DNA from: Paramecium sonneborni
Lineage: Eukaryota > Ciliophora > Oligohymenophorea > Peniculida > Parameciidae
Length of the DNA: 64,000 bases
Assembly: GCA_905182985.1 (NCBI GenBank)
Contig: CAJJDN010000167.1
Span: forward strand, 172,561 to 236,560
Reading direction: 5' to 3'
Shown here piece after piece: positions 41,473 to 54,798 of the stretch (its first letter is position 1; each line of letters opens with the position of its first letter). The notes under the pieces are model-generated. The model made no database searches, was not told the DNA's origin, and saw only the letters and a list, made by a program, of their open reading frames with translations. The position numbers were made by a program, and so were the translations under genes.

Positions 41473-42582
41473 ATTCATAAAATTATATAATTAAATTTAA
41501 TATAATTTTTAGCATAAGGAAATTTTATATTATTCCCTATGTTCTTAGATGGGAAAAAATATGTCTTAAATGTTGTCATATATTATATTTTGAAAACCAT
41601 ATCAAAATATTTTAAAAACCTTTATTATTTTTTTACACTTTTGTTAAAATAAGCTTAATCAATAGCATAAAATTGATATAATAAGTATTTAATTAATTGG
41701 ATAGACCTATTAATTAAATTTAGTAACTCTCATTATTATACTTTTCGAGTTTGTAATAATTTTAAACTTTTTCCTTGAAGCTTTTAGAGTTATTTATTAA
41801 TAGTGTAAGTACTAAGCTAATATTTTTAAATATTCGAAATGATTAGGAATTTAATAAAAAAGGAATATTATGAACTAAAATATTAGATAATTATTCTCGC
41901 AACAATTAATTTAAAAATGAGAAATAATATATCAATTAAATTAAAAAAATTTATTGACTATATAAAATAATTAAAAAAAAATTTTTTTGTTGTAAATTTC
42001 TTTAAAAAAATTTGAATTGGTAAACTAGCTTAATTATTTAAATTTAAAAATTTTTATGTGAATTTTAATATCAACAAAAAACTCATCCTTTGATTATATT
42101 AAATAATAATGATGTTTTGTATTCTATATTAACTATTATTTGTTTTCTAGTAAGATATTGATTCATAATAATTGAGGTTTAAATTTAAATTCTTTTATTT
42201 ATATTTGAGGTCAATTTTGGCATATTTTGGTTTGAGTATTAAAGCTTTGCTTTATATTTTAAAAACTCTTACTCTTCGATTGAAATCTCTGGTTTAATGT
42301 ATTTCTAAGGTTGAATGATTAAAAAAAAAACTTTTGCCTATTATATTTTTTTTAATGATTTCTCATAATTTTTTTATTATATATATTACAAAATCTTAAT
42401 GCTTACTCGGATGAATGAAAAAACAATGGAAAAGCTACTTCTAAGAAATTGAATTATTATTATATGATAATTATTTTATTGATGTCAATTATTTTAATAA
42501 ATTAAATTAGATCATCGTTTTATTTATCTATATTGCTTATTATGTAAAAATTAAAATTTAATATTTCTTACCAAATATAGTA
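41473..42582. other. Gene-poor A+T-rich DNA
   Basis: About 1.1 kb with long A/T homopolymers. All frames are broken by TGA at short intervals. The region probably holds further unrecognisable remains of the duplicated block described next. Confidence 0.55.
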
Positions 42583-42745
42583 GCATCATAAACTCACATC
42601 TTTGTTCTTCTAATTTAATTGTATTTTACATGTTTCCATATATGGTAATTTATACAACATAAAATATCATATTTTTTAAATAAATTCGCTACAACTATTC
42701 TCAATATTCTTCTTCTCTTTTATACAATTCAAGTGAATTTATTGC
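42583..42745 (-). pseudogene. Relics of the zinc-finger and PAP2-like genes, same order and orientation
   Basis: 42600-42655 matches 39580-39660 (the intron region and flanking codons of the RanBP2 finger gene) with small deletions. 42675-42745 matches about 40205-40275 (the PAP2-like exon coding for RRRILRIVVANLF) with indels. The two pieces keep the original order and strand but are compressed from about 0.6 kb to under 0.1 kb apart. This is a decayed tandem duplication of the two-gene block. Confidence 0.75.
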
Positions 42746-43734
42746 AGTATATTTCTTTTCTCTACAAAAAAGAATTTAATCAAATTTCAGTTTAAACAAT
42801 AATAAAATTCATATGAGTAGAATCAAACTTGTTTTTGAATATTGTAAGTTTAACTTAGAATTGAAAATTGATTATTGACTATTTTTTTTTTCATATTTTT
42901 TATTTAATCAAGTTAGTAAATAAGGAATCAAATTTTCTTTACTCAAGACTATTTCAGATAAGGTTGTACAATTTTCTATTTGTACAAAAGAAGTATATCT
43001 TAATTATGGAAATTTTGTTGTCAATTGAGAAATATTAAGAAATATTTATTTTCACTAGAGGCTCATTAAAATAAATAATTAATTCAATCATTCGATTCCC
43101 TATACATTTTATTCGCTAGTAGCAAAGATATATGGTAAAATTATTGCGACATAAATGCTTCCCACATATCTATTAGAATAGAATTCTTTCACTACAAAAA
43201 GAGCCAATTACAGAACATAAGTTTATTATCAGACAATAAGGTGCGAACAAAATAAATAATTAATTTAGTTATAATAGATGAAACCAGATTTAGAAGATTT
43301 AGACCATTGATAATGATAAATATTTATTTACATTCGTTTTTATAGAGGAGATGACATCAATGATCTCCTTTATTTATATTTAGGTAAAGAATGAATAAAG
43401 TTATTTCTTCTCTATGATAAATATAATATTTAGATTTGTAAATAGATTAATGATTCTTATAGAAAAATATAATTATCTTTTTTCTTTTTTTTTAGTAAAA
43501 AATGATTAATTAGAAATAATAAAAAGTATTCACTTTACATTTTTTCAAACCTGAGTTTGGTTCGGAAAAAGAATATTTTTTAACTAAATTAGAAAGAAAT
43601 TCTTCAAATTTTAATTAAAAAAAAAATTATTGGCCTGAAAGATTATAAGGTTATAGGCTTATCTGTTTTTATTTCTGCTTCTCAATAAGCACTAATAAAT
43701 AAATAAATTGTATATATATCAGGTAACTTCCGCT
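42746..43734. other. Gene-poor A+T-rich DNA
   Basis: About 1 kb. No sustained open frame. It contains the imperfect palindrome CAAACCTGAGTTTG near 43547. No tRNA-like or repeat structure recognised. Confidence 0.5.
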
Positions 43735-43870
43735 TCTAACGGCAAAGTTCTTGCTTATTCTTCTGCTTAAGGGTTATCCCAGGTTAGCGAATCATCTAGA
43801 CTTTTTTGGGGAGCCACTTTGCTTGGCAAATGGTAAGTGGCCCCTTTCTCTTCGTTTCTTGGTTTCCATA
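43735..43870. other. GC-rich island with a strong hairpin, possible structured RNA or foreign fragment
   Basis: Base composition jumps to roughly half G+C for about 130 bp between very A+T-rich flanks. A perfect 7-bp stem GCCACTT (43813-43819) / AAGTGGC (43835-43841) is extended by GGG...CCC outside a one-base bulge. On the opposite strand the loop can form TTTGC/GCAAA. Several frames are open here, but high G+C alone makes TGA rare, so coding cannot be judged. No tRNA, snRNA or SRP signature recognised. Confidence 0.5.
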
Positions 43871-43962
43871 GAAGATATGTACCTTTAATATGATAATAAA
43901 ATGTTTATCACTAATTTTTTTTTAATACTATCATTATTCTTTTATAAATAAAAAAACCAAAG

Positions 43963-44250
43963 ATGGCTAAATTTACCAATTTCTTAGAACTTTGGATAAT
44001 AGCCTTTTCACCAAGCCATGAAATATTAGAACAAAATTAGCAATTAAATGAAAACAAAATTTCTTCGCTTAAAGAGCTTGCTTAAAAAAAAGACAGACAA
44101 AATGAAGAAAAAGTCAAAGAAAAGAGTTGAGAAAAAGCCAAGCAAGTTTAGGAAAGACTTTACATGTACATAGAGCATCCAGCCTTAGCAGGAATTAGAA
44201 AAGATGATTAGAAATTGCCAACAAAGTGGCAAATACCAAAAGAAGTTTGA
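43963..44250 (+). pseudogene. Reading frame interrupted by two in-frame TGA codons
   Basis: From ATG 43963 the frame reads MAKFTNFLELWIIAFSPSHE and then Lys/Glu/Gln-rich helix. It meets TGA at 44128 and 44248 yet keeps protein-like character across both (EKAKQVQERLYMYIEHPALA; RKDDQKLPTKWQIPKEV). Each TGA sits where a single A-to-T change from AGA (Arg) would restore the helix. No intron removes them. Probably a recent pseudogene; family unknown. Confidence 0.45.
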
Positions 44251-46317
44251 GAAGAGCTGGATGAATAATATCATTTAAATAAAATATAACAAGAGATTCA
44301 TTTTTTAAATTATGATTTATATTATATTTTAATTAAAATAGCTTAACCCTGTATTATTAACAAAAACATAGCCTTTGATTTTCACAGCCTATTTTTCATG
44401 TCAAATTTCTATTTTATCCAAGAGAATAAGGTAAAATCTTTATTTATCTCTAAAGTTAAGTAAAATGTTTGAAATAAGCTTAAAAATTATCAAACAACTT
44501 TAAAATAAACTTGTAACTTTAAGCTTAATGTTTCTTAATTCAAGAAGATTAAATTTAAGAGATCTTAAGAATAATAAAATTATTAGAATATTAAAATTTT
44601 GGATGAACAATTAAGTAGTTAATTTCACATAATTTTTACATGGGGCTACGAGAATTAAAATCATTTGAAAAACTTTGCTGGGGCTTCTTTTCCATTACCC
44701 GAATTGAATTAAAAGGGATCAAATTCTCAAAAATTAAAGATACCAGAATAAATTAAAATAACTTATTTTCTAAAATCCTAAATCTACAAGAAAAGTTAAG
44801 CACTTTGAAAATAGATTTTGCATCTTAATATTAGAAGGTTTATTAAACATAAAAACATCAGCACAATTTTTCATATATTCACAATAATTAATTTCACAAT
44901 CTAAAATAATATATTTATTTTTATTATAAATCAATTAACTATTTAGAGGTATAAAAAATTACTCTTATAAACAGAATCAGGTAAAAATTAGCTCGTCTGA
45001 TCGTAAAATTTAGAAAAGAAAAAAATTAAGGAACTAAGAAACCATAGAAATTTGAATTTTAAAAAATTTTAATTATCAATTCAATATCCACTTATTAATA
45101 ATAATTCTATTTTATTAAATTACAATTAGTTTTCTTTTTTATAAAATATTTTTCAATAAAAAATTCTAATAGTTAGAAATATGTCTGAATTCAAACTATT
45201 TTTTCTATCATATAAGCTTCAATTAAATGTCATAAGGAAATTTTTTTATATTCATTTATATAATTTTAAATTAAAAAAGAATTAAGCTTATTGCCTATTC
45301 ATTCTTACAAAGTTATAATTCTTTTTATTCTTGTTAGGAAAAGATTTAAGGTATTCTCTATGTAAATTATCCCCTTTTTAATAACTTTTAGAGCTATTTC
45401 TTTAATTATTTAAAAATATATCTGTTATATTTTTAAAACATTATTTCACATAATTTTTTGAAAAAAAAATTTTAAAAGAAATTAAAAAAAATTGCTGAGC
45501 TCATAAAAATTGAATTTTATAATAAACAATTTCAATCGGAAGAAAAATAACTCTTCTTACCTTTTAACTCAAAGCATTCCTGTCAATCATAATCAAAAAA
45601 TATATAAAATTAAAGTTGACACTCAAAAAAAATTTTTAGAATTTTCGAAAGATATGGTTTTCTTAAGAATTTTACCATTACTAAAACTTTTCTGATTAAA
45701 ACGATGGAAAAATAATAGTTACAATAAATTTAATTAATTAATAATTATTTTAGTACATTTTTATAAATCAATTGAAGAAACATGATGCTACTTCTTTTTT
45801 TTTATTTTTAGTTTATACTATTATCGCTCTTTTTCTGAAATAAATTATCATTAGTTTTTCATATAAAAAAAGTAATTGTGTCTTATTAAAGAATGGACTG
45901 ATATTATAAATTATAAAATTTTTTGTATCTCCATACTAGCTCTTATTTTCATAAAATTTGGCTCATCTACAAGAGGAGCGGTTCACTTTTATAAATTTAT
46001 TGGAAGTATTACATTTAGATAATATATCTAAATTTCCTCCCGAAGAATAGCATTTATCATTCATTTATCTCCAAAATCTCACTTAATTTTTAAATAATAA
46101 ACCCTTGTCAAAAGCTTATTCAGTGACATAAATTCTTTTTTCTCGAAATTTATCTATCACCATAAGATAAAAATATTAATAATGTTATTTTATTTAAAAA
46201 TAAATGATGCTATATAATTTTAGGAAAATTAAATACCTATTATTTATAAGAAAAAAATTTATTTTTGTTGCCCTATTTAAACTAATGCTATTTTTAAAGA
46301 TTCTTTTAATACTTTTA
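44251..46317. other. Long A+T-rich intergenic region upstream of the surface antigen gene
   Basis: About 2 kb. The only long opening is 44640-45188 (183 codons from an ATG, MGLRELKSFEKLCWGFFSIT). Its later half is compositionally random, so I do not call it a gene. The antigen promoter should lie in the last few hundred bases; no specific element recognised. Confidence 0.5.
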
Positions 46318-49300
46318 ATGAAGAATTTAATTTTCATTTGTTTAATAGCTATAGTGCTTGCACAATAAGTACAACATACAAATAGATGCAATGATTGTGC
46401 ATAATTGAAATCTTAGAATGACTGTGAATAAGAAGTTACAGTAACAGGAGCTTGTGAATGGGTAGCTGCAGCCGGTACAACAGCAGCAAAATGTTAGAAA
46501 AAAACAACAGTTGATCCAGTTGCTTCATTCAAACCTTATTGTGAACTTGTTGATAAACCAGAAACAAATTGTGCTAAAACCTTAGGATGTGCTTACATCG
46601 ACTCAAAATGCACACATTTTGCAGGATGTTAGGCATATGTTTAATCAACAACAGCAAATTGTTAAGCTATTTCTTATTTTTGTGTAAGTGATGGTACTGC
46701 ATGTATTGAAGCTAAAGAATGTAAAGATTACACTCAAGTATAATGTGAATCTACTCCAAGTATTTCAGGAATTCTTAAATGTAAATGGGATACAAATTCT
46801 GGAGCATGTAGAGATTTTTCTTGTTCAGAAGCTGATTCTAGCTTAAATACAGATACAAAATGTTCTGATTGGTTAGCTGGATGTGTGACAAAAGGTTAAG
46901 GTTGTGTTAATGCTCCAAGACCTGCTTGTGCTACATATACTGGAGATGATGCTGCTTGTTAATCATATATAGGTTCTGACGGAAATTGTGAATTATCTGC
47001 AGGTACAACAAATTGTAAGGCTAAAGAATGTGCAAATGCTTCAACTTCATTGTCTTCTGATGATGATTGTAAAGCTTATTAAACAGGATGTATAACAACA
47101 GGAAAAGGATGCGTTTTGGCTACAGTGAAACCTTTATGTTCAACCTACTCAGGAGATAACACAACTTGTGTTGGTTATATTGGTTCAGATGGAGTTTGTG
47201 AGGGTGATGCTGGTGGCTCTAAATGTAGGGCTAGAAAATGTGAAAATGGTGCATTTAATACTGATGAACTTTGTAAGCAGTATCAAACAAGTTGTAGAAC
47301 AAATGGCAAAACTTGTGTATCTACCTTAACAGCATGTAACACTTACAAAGGAACTGCCACATCTTGTGCTGCATATATTGGTACTGATGGATATTGTAAG
47401 GGAACTAGTACAACTACAGAAGCTTCTTGTTTACCAAAAGTTTGTGATGAAGCACCTGATACAACAACTACAGATGATGCATGTAGTAAATATTAACTTG
47501 GATGTGTTACTACAGGTAAAGGTTGTGTAACAAAGCCTAACTTAAAATCTTGTACAACTTACGATGGAGATACTACCAGTTGTTAATCTAGAGTTGGATT
47601 AGAAGGAAAATGTACTTGGAAGAGTGGAACTAAATGCGTTGCTAGAGATTGTACATCTGCTGCAGCTAATGTTAATACTAATACTCTTTGTGCTAATTAT
47701 TTCACAAATTGTGTTACAACTGGATCTGGATGTGTTTCTTAAACTAGTTGTGATTTAACTGTTAAGTAATAAAGTTGCGAAGGAACCAATAATTGTTCTT
47801 GGTAACCAATTTGTACTAGCAATAAAGCTTGTTCTGAGTATAAGAAAAAAGCTATTTGTTTAGCAAACTAAGCTAGAGTTTAAAAATTAGACAAATATGA
47901 TGACTAAGGAAATCCAGTTTACATTTATGTACCAACAAAGTGTGGTTGGTTGAATGGTGCTTGTAAGAATTTGGATTGTTCAGATCTAACTGGAGCATTT
48001 TATAACAACGATGCTAATTGTACTAGTGAATTACCATAGTGTATAAGTAATAGAGTTGATGCATGCATAACTAAATATGATTGTAGTAAACTTTTTGGAA
48101 CACAATCAACCTGTTTAAGTTATCCAGCTTATTGTACTAATACTGGTTCAGCTACTGATACTACTGCTTGTGTAAGCAGAAAATGCTCAGATAATACAGA
48201 TGCTACTGATAATGCAACCTGTAATACATTCTTACCAGGATGTATTAGTAATGGAAAAGGCTGTGTGGATTACACCACTCCATGCACTTCAATGTAAGGA
48301 ACTTAAGCAACATGTGATAAATTATTTGCTTACAAAAGTACAATTGGGGATTCAAAAGATAAATTTGAAACAAATTAATGTTATAACTCATCAAGTGCAA
48401 CTGCAACAGATTATTGCAAAGTGAAAACTTGTGCTCTTGCTGAAAACTAGACTGATAGCACATGTGGATCATTTTTAGATGGTTGTGTTTATAATGGAAA
48501 TGGAGGATGTGTTGATCCAAAAATAGCAAGTTGTTCAAGTTATACTGGAGTTGCAGCATTTTGTGATAATGCAATTGTTGGAAATAATAATGCTAAATAT
48601 TGTTTTGGAACATCAATATCAGGAACATGCAAGACAAGAGCTTGCACAGATAATACAACTGCAACAAAAGATGATGAATGTGAAACATTTATGACTGGAT
48701 GTATTGCAAAATCAGAAGGAGGTTGTATTGATAAATCAAGAGCTTGTAGTTCACAAAATGGTACTCTAACAACTTGCCCAACATTTTCAGGAGGATTAGT
48801 TGGTGTGAAGGTACCATGTACAAAATATGATGCATGCTAAGATAGATTATGTGCAGACAAAACAAATCCATCATAAGCATCTGATTGTACTGATTATAAA
48901 ACAACTTGTAGATTTTTAAAGAGTGGAGCTGCATGTATTGATGCTGGCGCATGTAATTCATATAATACACCAGATACTGCTACAACTGAATAATAAAAAT
49001 TCGATTATTGTACAAGCATAAAAAGTAGTAGTGGATTATTATGTGGTTGGAGTTCTGGAACAAAATGTGCAGATAGAACATGCGATTAATTCTTGAGTTC
49101 ATTTACTGGTAGTTTGACATGTGTTACATATTTGTAAAAAAATGTTTCAACTTTATCTGACAACACCTGTAAATTAGCTGGAAGCTATTGTTATTTACCG
49201 GATAAAGCTGACTGTACTTATGCTTTCCCTACAGGAGTCAACACAGATGCCCTCAAATTAACTTAATGTTAAAAATATGTCAATACTTCAGGAGTATTTT

Positions 49301-52300
49301 GTTCATTTAAAACAAGTGATGCTACTTGTACTCTCTAAGACACTTGTGAAAAGGTAGTTTCCTAAACATCGGCTTAGGTTTGTAATGACATCTTGGGCTA
49401 CACAAAAGGAATTTGTTAAAAAGTTACGAATACTGGATGTCTATCTACTATAACAACATGTTCAAATTATAATTTAGATTCCACATTATCCGATGCCAAT
49501 AAAAAAATCGCTTGTGAAGCTCTAAAAGTAGTTGATGCTACCACTTTTGGTGATGGCGCCAGAGTATATAAGGGCTGTACATGGACTTCAGGTAATGTAT
49601 GTGCAGCAATGACTTGCGCTAGTGTAGCATCAGCTGTAAGCTAAAAAGATTGCGATAGTAAAGTTACCGGATGTTATTATTATGCCGGAAAATGTAATGC
49701 TTCGGTTGCGTCTTGTCCAACATCTTTTCCTTCAAATTTAGGTTTAGATACTGATACCAAGAAGGCAAAATATTGCAAATCTATTTATGAAACAAGTAAT
49801 GGATATTGTGAAATAAAGCCGGATGGTACAGGTTGTCAAACTGGAGCTAATGCTGATTGTATTCTAACTTTTAGTTCTGTATGGACAGCTACAAACTTTG
49901 ATGGCGTTACTGCAGCTTCTTCTGCCTTTTGTCCTACTTAATCCACTAAAGATAAAGCTAAATACTGTATTTTGGATTCAAGTGATATTACAAAATGTAA
50001 AGTAGGAACATGCGAAGATATCCCATCACCAGCAAATTAAGGAGATTGTGATTTACATTTACTTGGTTGCGTGTTCTCAGCTGCCAAATGTAGAACACCT
50101 AAAGTTGGAACTATTGCCGCAGCAGGAGATTGTGCTGATTCAACCAAAGCTCCATTTAACTCTGACCTTGCAGGAATAAGTGATGCAAGCTCAAAAACAG
50201 CATTGTGTTAAATTTTTTCGAAGGATGGATCAACAATTTATTGTACCTATGATTAATACAATGGATCTCCTCCAGCAGCATGTGTAGGCGCAGATACTTG
50301 TAATTCTTATACTACTTTACCATCTGGCGACGCAGCTATATCGGCATATTGTTTGAGCAAAATTAATGCTAGTGGTAAGAAATGTGCTTTTACAAACGGT
50401 GATAATAAATGCAGAGATTTTGATTGTTATGATATCTAAAGTCCAACATCTTAAGTTGATTGCGATATAAATGGAGTTGGATTGAAATGTTTTTATTTTA
50501 GAGGTACTTGCGTTAATGATGATGCTACATGTGCAGTTGTTCCATCTGTTGGAGCTACAACAGCTGATAAAAAATCATACTGTGAAAAAATAAGTATTAC
50601 TGAAACTTGCACATACATTGCTGGAAGTTTTTGTGTAAAAGTTGCTGCAAAATGTGATGCTTTCGATGTGACAGCATCAACTGACAAAGCAGCCACTTGT
50701 GGATCACTAAAGGATGGATCAGCTAAATAGTGCACATATATTTAAGGTAATAATTGTGTCACATTGGATACATGCGATAAATATGACGGAAGTTCTGATG
50801 TTAAACTAGGACCTGCAGATGGATCAGAGGATACACAATGTAAAGCAGTTAAATCTTCAGGAGGATACCCATGCATGAAGGATACAACTAAAAAATGTAA
50901 AGCATAAGTTTGCACCGACAATGATGCTAGTGCAACAGATTGTTCAAATAACGCATCTAGTTGTCTCTATTATTAAAGTAAATGCATAGCCAAAGATACA
51001 TGTGCTAATTATACAGCTTAAGGAAGCGATAACACTGCCAAATAAGCATGGTGCGAAGGAGTTTAAAATTCTTCAGGAGATTTATGCGCTTGGGACTCAG
51101 CAAATAGCAAATGCAAAGATAGAGCATGTTCTGATAAATAATTTTATTCAGATTTTGATTGTCAAAGTTACTTATCCTCTTGCAAGACTAATGGAACTAT
51201 ATGTGTTCTTAAGACAACTAATTGTAATGTGGTTAATGGTTCAAATGATTTTTGCAATTCATTAACAGATTCAACTGGAAAAGATAAATGTAAGCCAATA
51301 GCTACTCCTTCTTCATCTTCTTCTGCATGCTCAAATAGATCATGCTATGATAATGTTGTTGCAACATCAGATTCTGATTGTGAAAGTTACTTAAGCGGTT
51401 GTGTGACAAGAGGAGTTGGATGCATTCCAAATACAGAACCATGCACATCATATAGAGGAACCAAATAATAATGTGAAGCATTCAAAAAATATACAGGTGT
51501 AGATGCTAATAAGAATCCAATATATGAATATTGTTCTGGTGATGTTTCCAATACTACAACTAGTAAATGTAAAGTAAGAACTTGTGGAGATAACACAACT
51601 GCCACTTCAGATACAGAATGTGCTGCATATTTATAAGGTTGTGTAACAAAGGGTACAGGATGTATTGAAGCCTCTTCATTATGTACAGGATACAAAGGAG
51701 ATTAAGCAGGTTGCTCTAAATTTAAAGGAAATACAGGAACTGATTATTGTTGGAATACTGGAACCGCATTAGCCACTGCCAATTGTGCAAAGAAGAAATG
51801 TAGTGATATTTCTGGTAAAAATAACAAAGAATGTTCTGATGGTATGCCACCATTTAAAACTACAGATAATCCTTTCTGTGTTTTTGATGGAACTGGTTGT
51901 ATTGATTATGGAAAGTCTTGTACCACATTTTAAGGAACTGAGGAAACATGTCCAACATATTTAACTTCAGATGGTCCATGCAAAGCAACTACAGTTGGTA
52001 CCATCAAAGGAGCTTGCGCTAAGAGAGTATGCACAGAAGCACCAAATACATTGACAACTGATGCAGATTGCAAGAAATATCATCCAAGTTGCTATACCAC
52101 TGGTTATGGATGTACAGGTGTTAAATCATGCAACAACTTGACAAATTAAGCTTCATGTAAATTAAGAGAAGATTGTACATGGAGTAACTAATGTACAAAT
52201 TAAATTACAACATGTGCAACTTATAGTAATACAAGTTATTCATAATGTACTAATTCTAAAGTTAATGGTAAATTTTGTGCTTGGACAGAATCCACATCAA

Positions 52301-53943
52301 CTTGCCGTACTTAAACATGTGAAGATTAACCAGCATCTATAACTACTCATAAATAATGTTAAGAATTTGCTGATACTTGTACTACCAACGGAGCTGGTTG
52401 CATCACAATTACATTATGTTCATCATATAAGACTCAATCTATATGTTTAGCTGCATCAACATCTAAAGATGGAGTTGGTAGATGTGGTTGGGATACTCTG
52501 ACCAATAAGTGTAGAAGTAGAGTTTGTTCTGATAAAAATGGTTTAACTGATGATGAATGTAATACTTTCTTAGAAGGATGTAAGACAAATGGAACAGGTT
52601 GTGTTACTGGAACTTCATGTACAGAATTTTTAAATAAATAATTCTGCTTAAAATCTAATAGAGGACCATGTCTTTGGGTGAATGGATCATGTTTTGATTA
52701 TGACAGATGTGAAGATGCAATTAAAAAGACACATCTTGAATGCCAAGCCTTCTCACCATTATGTACAACGAATGGGGATACATGTATTCCAATTACTTCT
52801 TGTGCCGCTACTACTTTGAAAGCTTCTTGTGTTGTAGGAACTGATGGTGCTTGTGGATGGTTACCAACTGGAAAATGTTAGAAATTCGGATAATGTACAG
52901 ATGCTGTTGCTGCTACTAATGATGAATGTCTCTCTTATGGAAGTGCTTGTATAACTGATGGAACTACATGCATAGCTAGATCAACTTGTTCAGTTTACAA
53001 GACATAAACCGCTTGCAACAATTTAGGAACAGATGGTATTTGTTATTGGAATGCTACAACAAGCGTTTGTAAATTGAAAGAATGTGGTGATGAGTAAAAG
53101 GGTACAAATGATCAATGCAAACTTATCTCTGTAACAGGAACAACTTGTACAACTGATGGAACTAAATGTATCCCAGTATCTACTTGTTCAACTTATGTTG
53201 AAGCTGGATGTTATAATGGTACTGATGGAGAATGTATATTTGCATTACCAATTGGAGCTGCTGCTACAGCAACAAAGGCTTGTAGATAAAAGTAATGTGA
53301 AGATATCACAGGTGGAACTTCAAATGCTAATTGTATGGGAGTTATTTCTGGTAAATCTTGCGTATCTAATGGAACAAGTTGTATTCCCAAGGCTGCTTGT
53401 TCAACATATAAGAATATTACTGCCTGCAATGGAGGTGGATTTGAAAATAATAAATCTATTGTTTGTGCTTTCACTCCTACTGGAACAGATAAAGTAAATG
53501 GAACATGCAAGGCATTTACAGCATGTGCTGATGCTACCAAAGATAAACTTGCTTGCACAACTAATCCATCATGCAAATGGACTGAAAATTCAACAGGTAC
53601 ATCATGTGTTAATCATGCATGCGATACTTATGCTTCAGGAACTGACTGTCAGCCACTCCCAAGCTTTGATGGAGCTTCATCTACAGTTTGTGTACTCTAA
53701 AGTGGAAAATGCGCTGCAGCTAATCCAGGAACTATGACAGATCCTAAGATTTGTTACACTAAATCAGCCTATACTTACAGTTGGAACACTGCCACCAGTA
53801 AATGTGAAAGTTGCACAGGAGCTGTAATTGTCACTCCAAACAACTCAAATGGAACCAATACTTCAACTGATCCAGGAACAACTACTGACAGTGCTTACAT
53901 TTTGTCAGCTATTTCATTTGGTTTATTGGGATTATTCGCTTGA
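46318..53943 (+). CDS. Surface (immobilization) antigen, GPI-anchored, 2,541 aa
   Basis: A single intronless frame of 2,542 codons from ATG 46318 to TGA 53941-53943. It has a cleavable signal peptide (MKNLIFICLIAIVLAQ) and a hydrophobic GPI-attachment tail (YILSAISFGLLGLFA) preceded by a Thr/Asn/Ser-rich stretch. In between, cysteines recur in a strict periodic pattern of Paramecium surface antigen repeats of about 70-80 residues (for example DDDCKAYQTGCITTGKGCV; CSTYSGDNTTCVGYIGSDG). Such antigens coat cell and cilia and are expressed one at a time. Codon use shifts to more Gly, Ala, Thr and Cys than neighbours, as usual for this family. A partial decayed paralogue lies at 61797-63515. Confidence 0.95.
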
Positions 53944-54798
53944 ATTTGATTTACAAATTATATATAGGGAAAATTTTAATATTAAACATTAATTTTCTAA
54001 TTTTTAACCTTTATAACCTTATATTTAATATATTATTTGAGAAAAAAATTAGTTGAGAATTGCTTGTTTTCTATCTTTAAATTATTTTTATCTGTCATAA
54101 ACACTTATTCGATTCATTTATTAAACATCCAAGAGGTGATACAGAATTATACTGCCAAATATGGGGGTAATGATAGAGAATTAATTCGACATTCGTAAAG
54201 ACTTTTATATTATTTCTTTATTTCGTATTTTTTGAAATATTATGAAGTTTTTTAATAGCTGTTGAGTATTCAGATTCTTATTTAATTTGGCAAATTCATT
54301 TATGAATTTTGTTTATAGATTTGTTTATGGCATCAATTTTTTTAACCAAATAATGACTAAATAAAAATATGAAGAAGTTGAGAAAAAGATGAACAATCAT
54401 AAGATTTTAATAACATAGATATTGAAAATTGAATCGTATTCTTATTCTAATCTTTGAAAAAAATTAAAATATTTGTGCAATACCTCATTTTGATGGATTC
54501 TAATATTTGTCGATCAGAAAGAGATTTAATTGCTCAGAATATGATTACCATTTATTTAAAAAATAGAAGTTAATGCACTTAAACTTTTAATTTAAATAAA
54601 TTTCAAGGTAATTTTTGAGCATAATTCACTAAGTTACTTTTTGATTTCTTTGTGTGAAAATTTCTGAAATCTAAAAATCTTAAAATTATTCTAAAAAGAA
54701 TTTGATGATTAAAAATTTTCATTCATATTTTGAAAAATTCTAAAGTTAAATTATGGAAAACAAATTTTTAAAAAAAAAAAATTTATTAAAATTTGAGG
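53944..54798. other. Non-coding A+T-rich DNA downstream of the antigen gene
   Basis: No sustained coding frame; 3' flank of the antigen gene. No repeat or RNA recognised. Confidence 0.6.

Noticed and set aside
44640..45188. 183-codon open frame starting MGLRELKSFEKLCW
   Set aside because: Beyond the first about 40 codons the composition is that of random A+T-rich DNA; TGA is rare enough here that such openings occur by chance. No family similarity.
48245..48574. Minus-strand His/Leu/Gln-rich frames inside the surface antigen
   Set aside because: Antisense artefacts of a 7.6-kb intronless gene with regular cysteine codons; the plus frame is decisive.
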